Shown: positions 16,789 to 20,673 of the stretch, one piece after another
Position numbering within the stretch: the first letter of the stretch is position 1
How the letters are laid out: every line of letters starts with the position of its first letter
Source of the DNA: JAQVWU01 sp964628455
GTDB lineage: Bacteria > Bacillota > Clostridia > Oscillospirales > CAG-272
DNA length: 20,673 nucleotides
Reading direction: 5' to 3'
Assembly (NCBI GenBank): GCA_964628455.1
Contig: CAZVPD010000056.1
Coordinates: 1-20,673 of the forward strand
The notes under the pieces: model-generated
Databases searched by the model: none
What the model saw: the letters and a program-made list of their open reading frames with translations, nothing else
Told to the model about the DNA's origin: nothing
Position numbers and translations under genes: made by a program

Positions 16789-18645
16789 TTGCGGAAATTC
16801 ATACTGAGCAGAAAAAATCACATCGCGCTGATCTGCGCGGTCCTGATTGCCGCCGGATTTACGGGCGGAATTGTATTTAAAAGCGAAACCGCGGCGGTCC
16901 TGTTTTTTGCCGCAGCCTCGGTTTTGGGCGCGGCGCCCATCGCCATCCAGGCGTATCAGGCCCTCAAGGTCCGGGTCGTCAGCATCGATGTCCTGGTCAC
17001 CGCAGCGGTGATCGGAGCGTTTTTCATCAGAAACTTCGAGGAATCGGCCGTCGTCACCTTTTTGTTCCTGTTCGGCGCTTTTCTCGAACAGAGGACTTTG
17101 AACAAGACGCGTTCCGCGATCAGGGAGCTGACGGAAATGGCGCCCGAAAGCGCCCTGAAGCAGACGGAAAACGGCGAATTCGAGGAAGTGCAAATAGACG
17201 AAGTCGCGCCCGGAGACGTTCTGCTGGTGAAGACGGGCGCGAAAGTCCCCGTTGACGGGACCGTTCTGTCGGGCGAAGGCCACATCAACGAAGCGGGCAT
17301 CACCGGCGAGTCCGTGCCGGCCGGAAAAACGAAGGGCAGCGGCGTGTATGCCGGGACGATCCTTGAGAACGGAACGCTGCGGATCACAGCGGAACGCGTG
17401 GGGGAAGACACGACCTTCGGCAGGATCATCGAACTGGTCGAAGAAGCGCAGGATTCGAAATCCGAAGCCGAACGCTTTATCGACCGGTTTGCGAAGTATT
17501 ATACGCCGGCGGTCCTGCTGCTCGCCGTCCTTGTCTGGGTGTTTTCGCGGGATATCGAACTGGCCATTACGATCCTGGTTCTCGGATGTCCGGGTGCTCT
17601 GGTGATCGGTGTGCCCGTTTCAAATGTCGCCGGCATCGGCAACGGGGCGAGGCACGGCGTCCTGCTCAAAGGCAGCGAAGTGATCGCGGATTTCAGCCGC
17701 ACCGATACCATGGTTTTTGACAAAACGGGCACGCTGACTGTCGGCAGACCCGAAGTGGCCGAAATGGTGCTGTATGCAGACAACAGGGACGACATACTCG
17801 GTTATCTCGCGAGTGTCGAAAGGGAATCGGACCATCCGCTCGCAAAAGCAGTCACGTCCTATATCGGAGACGCGAAAATATCTCCTGTCGAAAAAACCGA
17901 TGTCGTGAAGGGTGAAGGGATCGTCGCCTGCACAGACGGGCACAGAGTCGTCGCAGGAAACGCGGCGCTGATGGNNNNNNNNNNTGTTCTCCTTGACGAA
18001 AAAGTCCGGGCGGATATGGCCCGGTTCGAAGAAAACGGCAATTCCATCGTGCTGATGTCCGTCGACGGCGAACTGAAAGCGCTGACGGGCATACGTGACC
18101 TGATCCGGCCTGGTGTCAGAGAGGACCTTGGGAAACTAAAGAAACTGGGCGTAAAGAACCTGATCATGCTGTCCGGGGACAACCGCAGGACGGTGGAACT
18201 AACGGCACGCGAGCTGAGTCTGACGGAAGCTCACGGGAATATGCTGCCCGAAGACAAGTCCGCGTATATCAAAAAGCTGATCGGCGAAGGACATATCGTC
18301 GCATTCGTCGGAGACGGAGTCAACGACAGCCCCTCGCTGGCTCTGGCGCACATCGGCATCGCCATGGGAGGCGGTACCGACGCAGCTATCGAAACATCGG
18401 ATGTCGTGCTGATGAATTCGGATTTCGGCAGGTTGCCGCATGCGCTGGGCCTCACCAAAGCGATCGCCGCCAACATGCGCCAGAACATCGTCATCGCCGT
18501 GGGGGTTGTGCTGCTTCTGCTCACAGGGGTCTTTTTCAGCGATCTGATCAATATGTCGGTCGGAATGTTTGTCCATGAGGCAAGCATACTCGCCGTCATT
18601 TTAAACGGAATGCGGCTCCTCCGCTATAAATTGAAAAAAGAATAA
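16789..18645 (+). CDS. P1B-type heavy-metal-translocating ATPase with CPG motif
   Basis: A ~618-aa ATP-driven transition-metal exporter in the cytoplasmic membrane. Four N-terminal membrane segments are followed by the actuator motif TGES (172-175), the metal-path motif CPG (267-269) where CPC is usual, the phosphorylation motif DKTGTLT (Asp311), the P-domain GDGVND (about 508-513) and a last helix beginning HEAS (596-599). The HEAS helix resembles the HEG-type helix of P1B-4 Co/Fe exporters. No N-terminal HMA or His-rich domain is present; an HMA protein is encoded 37 bases downstream. The TTG at 16789 is chosen because AAAGGAGG (16774-16781) lies seven bases upstream; further upstream the frame overlaps the preceding gene. 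Ten Ns at 17975-17984 leave the frame open but hide a few residues. The metal is inferred only. Confidence 0.9.
   Translation: MRKFILSRKNHIALICAVLIAAGFTGGIVFKSETAAVLFFAAASVLGAAPIAIQAYQALKVRVVSIDVLVTAAVIGAFFIRNFEESAVVTFLFLFGAFLEQRTLNKTRSAIRELTEMAPESALKQTENGEFEEVQIDEVAPGDVLLVKTGAKVPVDGTVLSGEGHINEAGITGESVPAGKTKGSGVYAGTILENGTLRITAERVGEDTTFGRIIELVEEAQDSKSEAERFIDRFAKYYTPAVLLLAVLVWVFSRDIELAITILVLGCPGALVIGVPVSNVAGIGNGARHGVLLKGSEVIADFSRTDTMVFDKTGTLTVGRPEVAEMVLYADNRDDILGYLASVERESDHPLAKAVTSYIGDAKISPVEKTDVVKGEGIVACTDGHRVVAGNAALMXXXXVLLDEKVRADMARFEENGNSIVLMSVDGELKALTGIRDLIRPGVREDLGKLKKLGVKNLIMLSGDNRRTVELTARELSLTEAHGNMLPEDKSAYIKKLIGEGHIVAFVGDGVNDSPSLALAHIGIAMGGGTDAAIETSDVVLMNSDFGRLPHALGLTKAIAANMRQNIVIAVGVVLLLLTGVFFSDLINMSVGMFVHEASILAVILNGMRLLRYKLKKE
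17975..17984. other. Assembly gap of 10 Ns inside the P-type ATPase gene
   Basis: Ten undetermined bases in the nucleotide-binding domain. Reading ten bases keeps the frame, giving four unknown residues, but a run of ten Ns is often a placeholder of unknown true length. Confidence 0.98.
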
Positions 18646-18682
18646 AATAAAAAACGATAAGACAAGAAAAGGAGGAACGGGA

Positions 18683-18913
18683 ATGTCACAGGCTGAGATC
18701 CGGCTGGAAACACTGACTTGTCCGTCCTGCGCTCTTAAGATCGAGAGCGCGGTTAAATCGCTGGACGGCGTGGATAAGGGAAGCGTGCGCGTGCTGTTCA
18801 ATTCAAGCAGGGTAAAACTCGACTTTGACGCCGGGAAGATCTCGGCGGAGGAGATCGGAAAAGCCATCACCGCGCTCGGATACGAGATCAAAAAAACGCA
18901 GATCAAAGCATAG
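18683..18913 (+). CDS. Free-standing heavy-metal-associated (HMA) domain protein
   Basis: A 76-aa soluble metallochaperone-type protein with the ferredoxin-like HMA fold. The metal-binding loop is TLTCPSCALKIE, with Cys13 and Cys16 as ligands; the second half has VKLDFDAGKISAEEIGKAI and the ending ALGYEIKK, all usual for CopZ/MerP-like domains. The more typical Met before the loop (GMTC) is Leu-Thr here. AAAAGGAGG lies seven bases before the ATG. It directly follows the P-type ATPase, which lacks such a domain, so it probably delivers metal to it or regulates it in trans. Confidence 0.88.
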   Translation: MSQAEIRLETLTCPSCALKIESAVKSLDGVDKGSVRVLFNSSRVKLDFDAGKISAEEIGKAITALGYEIKKTQIKA

Positions 18914-18957
18914 GCAAACGGAAGAAACAAAGAAAAATAAACACAGGGAGAACAATC

Positions 18958-19302
18958 ATGGCACAGAACAGGGTCATCTGCACGAAAAACAACGTCGATT
19001 ATATTTCGGTCAGAAAAGCGATGATCGCCGGCGCAAGGACGGCGGAGGAAGTCAAAAAACTCGCGGGCGTCTGCGGGGAATGCGAACGCTGCTCAAGCGA
19101 ACTGGACGCCATCCTCGCTTCGGTCTGCGGGTGTAAAAAGGTTTCGCTGGAAGCGGTCGTCAGCGCGGTGAAAAACGGAGCCGATACGGTGGAAAAGGTC
19201 GGCGAGGCGACGGGTGCCGGAACGGGCGTCAACGAAGAGACCGGAGAGCCGTGCGGCAAATGCAAGCCCCTCATACAGAACATCATCGATCTCGGAAGAT
19301 AA
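18958..19302 (+). CDS. Tandem BFD-like [2Fe-2S]-binding protein
   Basis: A 114-aa protein made of two bacterioferritin-associated-ferredoxin-like repeats. Repeat 2 (about 55-112) has all four expected cluster Cys: CGC (57, 59) and CGKC (99, 102), with the family stretch AVKNGADTVEKVGEATGAGTG and an extra insert of about eight residues before the last pair. Repeat 1 (about 5-54) has RKAMIAGARTAEEVKKL and Cys at 8, 39, 42 and 45 but lacks the first Cys of the CxC pair. BFD domains carry a [2Fe-2S] cluster and pass electrons, for example in iron release. A GGGAG site precedes the ATG. It is the last gene of the metal operon, 44 bases after the HMA gene. Confidence 0.82.
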   Translation: MAQNRVICTKNNVDYISVRKAMIAGARTAEEVKKLAGVCGECERCSSELDAILASVCGCKKVSLEAVVSAVKNGADTVEKVGEATGAGTGVNEETGEPCGKCKPLIQNIIDLGR

Positions 19303-19343
19303 AAAACAAAAAAAGCAATGTTTATCGCGGACCCGTCCGGACA

Positions 19344-19502
19344 GATACATTCGGCAAAGCGGAAAAAGCCGGTCCGGAAGCACATCCGTTATCTCACGGT
19401 GATCGCGGATTTCAAACCAAAGGCAGAATATTCCGCAGCAGGCTTAATAAGGCAGGAATAAAGCAAAGTATGTCCGGAGTGACCGAATGTATCGGCAACG
19501 AC
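19344..19502 (+). pseudogene. IS3-family transposase (OrfB) remnant
   Basis: About 53 codons in one frame read as the middle of an IS3-type DDE transposase: EAHPLSHGDRGFQ (usual form HPxFHSDRGFQYTS, containing the second catalytic Asp), then RIFRSRLNKAGIKQSMS and VTECIGND (usual form CIDN). The first Asp and the final Glu regions are missing, so it is a dead fragment. No inverted repeats or target duplications are visible around it. It lies between the metal operon and the promoter of the T-box leader. Confidence 0.75.
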
Positions 19503-19534
19503 CTTAAAATCGGAATTGTTTTTTCTGAAAACTC

Positions 19535-19563
19535 TTGACTTTTCGATAAAAAAGTTATATGCT
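19535..19563 (+). promoter_or_regulatory. Promoter of the T-box-trpB transcript
   Basis: TTGACT (19535-19540) and TATGCT (19558-19563) are 17 bases apart. A start near 19570 fits the beginning of the T-box leader. The -10 match is imperfect. Confidence 0.6.
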
Positions 19564-19569
19564 GTTATA

Positions 19570-19860
19570 AATATTAAACCGATGAGCAGGATGAGTAAAT
19601 CCGACAGCCACTTTTCAGAGAGCCGCGGGCGGTGAGATCGCGGCAAGCAGAATCGGATTGAATGGACCTGTGAGGGCAGGGAGAAAGCAGTTTACTGTGA
19701 GTAATACCTGACGGGAACTTCGCCCGTTATCAAGGAGGCGCATATAGCCGTATGCGGAACAAGCGGATGAAAATTTCTTAAAGGATTTTCATCATTTGGG
19801 TGGCACCGCAGGAGTTTAGTTCCTGCCCCTTATTTTTGGGGGCGGGAATTTTTGTTTTTT
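19570..19860 (+). promoter_or_regulatory. T-box riboswitch specific for tRNA-Trp
   Basis: The leader senses uncharged tRNA and allows transcription of trpB only when it is bound. Stem I has a 7-bp helix (19598-19604 with 19653-19659), an upper helix GCCGCG/CGCGGC (19622-19627 with 19639-19644) and the conserved GGTGAGA loop. The specifier loop GAATGGACC carries TGG (19663-19665), the Trp codon. The T-box GGGTGGCACCGCA spans 19798-19810. The antiterminator forms from GGG (19798-19800) with CCC (19827-19829) and GCAGGA (19808-19813) with TCCTGC (19821-19826), leaving the seven-base bulge TGGCACC. The bulge TGGC pairs with an acceptor end GCCA, as expected for tRNA-Trp with G73. Stem-loops at 19739-19757 and 19767-19794 lie between. 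Confidence 0.95.
19820..19860 (+). terminator. T-box-controlled intrinsic terminator
   Basis: TTCCTGCCCC (19820-19829) pairs with GGGGCGGGAA (19839-19848), with one wobble pair, followed by TTTTTGTTTTTT (19849-19860). Its left arm is shared with the antiterminator, so the two structures exclude each other. Confidence 0.93.
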
Positions 19861-19874
19861 GAAAGGAGAACGGT

Positions 19875-19931
19875 ATGAAATGCTTCATGAAAGCTGTATC
19901 TTTTTTTCGATGGCGAGGCGGTGTTCGGTGA
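19875..19931 (+). CDS. 18-codon small ORF between the T-box terminator and trpB
   Basis: ATG at 19875 follows AAAGGAGAA (19862-19870) at about five bases, as good a site as any in the window. The 18-residue product, MKCFMKAVSFFRWRGGVR, is basic and holds one Trp codon. It ends at TGA 19929-19931, 56 bases before the trpB start. It lies downstream of the terminator, so it is made only on read-through transcripts. It could be a translated leader, a toxin-like microprotein or a gene remnant; nothing identifies it. The stretch from 19932 to 19972 is A/T rich without further structure. Confidence 0.4.
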   Translation: MKCFMKAVSFFRWRGGVR

Positions 19932-19987
19932 TCCGGAATATACTTTTATAAAATAAAATGAATAAAAATTATAAGGAGAATATGGTC

Positions 19988-20673
19988 ATGTTGCTGCAAA
20001 ATGTGGATTTCGCGGTCTATACAAAACAAAACCCCACTACGGAAGGTTATTTCGGCACGTACGGCGGCGCATATATCCCGCCCCAGCTGATCCCGGAGTT
20101 TGAAAAAATATCCGCGGCATATCAGACGATCTGTAAAAGTTCTCATTTCATCAACGAGCTCAGAAGGATCCGGAAAGAATTTCAGGGCCGTCCCACGCCG
20201 ACTTATCATTGCGACAGATTATCCCGGGCAGCCGGCAACTGCCAGATTTATTTGAAAAGAGAAGACCTGAATCATACCGGAGCGCACAAGCTGAATCACT
20301 GCATGGGTGAAGCCCTTTTGGCAAACTATCTGGGCAAAAAGAAAATCATAGCGGAAACAGGCGCGGGACAGCACGGCGTAGCGCTGGCAACGGCCGCCGC
20401 GTTCTTCGGGCTTGAATGTGACATCTACATGGGCGAAGTGGATATAGCCAAGCAGGCGCCCAACGTCGCAAGAATGAAGCTGCTGGGCACACGGGTCATC
20501 CCCGTTTCTCATGGCCTTAAAACGCTGAAAGAAGCCGTGGACGCTGCTTTTGAAGCCTATATGGGCGAATTTGAAGAAGCCATGTACTGTATCGGTTCGG
20601 TCGTCGGTCCCCATCCCTTCCCGATGATGGTCAGGGATTTCCAGACGGTCGTAGGCGTCGAGGCCAGGGAGCA
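19988..20673 (+). CDS. trpB: Tryptophan synthase beta chain (5' part, runs off the window)
   Basis: The first 228 codons of a PLP enzyme that joins indole and serine to make tryptophan. YFGTYGGAYIP opens the fold; REDLNHTGAHKLNH carries the PLP Lys101, and AETGAGQHGVA the catalytic Glu123. The 22-residue gap between them equals Lys87 to Glu109 of the Salmonella enzyme. The KLNHCMGEALL and VVGPHPFPMMVRDFQ stretches recall a TrpB group found in anaerobes. AAGGAG at 19973-19978 is nine bases from the ATG at 19988 and only three from the in-frame ATG at 19982, so 19988 is preferred. Expression is controlled by the tRNA-Trp T-box upstream. Neither trpA nor other trp genes lie upstream, so indole salvage rather than full synthesis is possible. 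Confidence 0.93.
   Translation, partial: MLLQNVDFAVYTKQNPTTEGYFGTYGGAYIPPQLIPEFEKISAAYQTICKSSHFINELRRIRKEFQGRPTPTYHCDRLSRAAGNCQIYLKREDLNHTGAHKLNHCMGEALLANYLGKKKIIAETGAGQHGVALATAAAFFGLECDIYMGEVDIAKQAPNVARMKLLGTRVIPVSHGLKTLKEAVDAAFEAYMGEFEEAMYCIGSVVGPHPFPMMVRDFQTVVGVEARE

Noticed and set aside
19318..19461. A 47-codon plus-strand frame starting at 19318
   Set aside because: It overlaps the IS3 fragment in a different frame and has no ribosome binding site; the transposase frame explains the sequence better.
19389..19646. An 85-codon minus-strand frame with a hydrophobic stretch
   Set aside because: It overlaps the IS3 remnant, the promoter and the start of the T-box on the opposite strand, and has no ribosome binding site.

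Overview
The window looks like a contig from an uncultured low-to-mid-GC Firmicute of the class Clostridia, probably metagenome-assembled. The evidence is strong AGGAGG-type ribosome binding sites, TTG as well as ATG starts, lipobox lipoproteins, a T-box leader, Clostridium-type glutamate dehydrogenase spacing, and a 10-N scaffold gap inside one gene. I see no tRNA or rRNA gene, CRISPR array, phage module or intact insertion sequence. One degraded IS3-type transposase fragment is present.

Left part (1-8001): an accessory carbohydrate-scavenging neighbourhood. It holds the 3' end of one extracellular solute-binding lipoprotein gene, a second complete but frameshifted copy (206-1671), and a third intact copy on the minus strand (4386-5882). 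The third copy is preceded in its operon by a 693-aa probable TIM-barrel glycosidase-like protein of no recognised family. No ABC permease is visible. Between them lie an all-helical protein resembling the C-terminal part of SWIM zinc-finger proteins, and an aminoglycoside-phosphotransferase-fold kinase.

Middle part (8136-12076): a consensus sigma-A promoter drives a second APH-fold kinase, a ZIP-family metal transporter and a small membrane protein. A second consensus promoter then drives gdhA (glutamate dehydrogenase), which ends at a clear intrinsic terminator.

Right part (12132-19302): a 1041-aa fusion protein (GAF-like, then PPDK N-terminal ATP-grasp-like, a conserved linker and a C-terminal nucleotidyltransferase) is followed closely by an NAD-dependent epimerase/dehydratase. 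Next comes a compact metal operon: a small RIC/hemerythrin-like protein, a P1B-type ATPase with a CPG instead of CPC motif and no N-terminal metal domain, a free-standing HMA metallochaperone, and a tandem BFD-like [2Fe-2S] protein. An extended -10 promoter overlapped by two dyads precedes it. This is the best candidate for an under-described system; I infer a role in iron or other transition-metal export and Fe-S maintenance.

Right end (19303-20673): an IS3 transposase remnant, then a complete T-box riboswitch with a UGG (Trp) specifier, a UGGC acceptor-pairing bulge and an intrinsic terminator, an 18-codon small ORF with a strong ribosome binding site, and the 5' part of trpB, which runs off the window.
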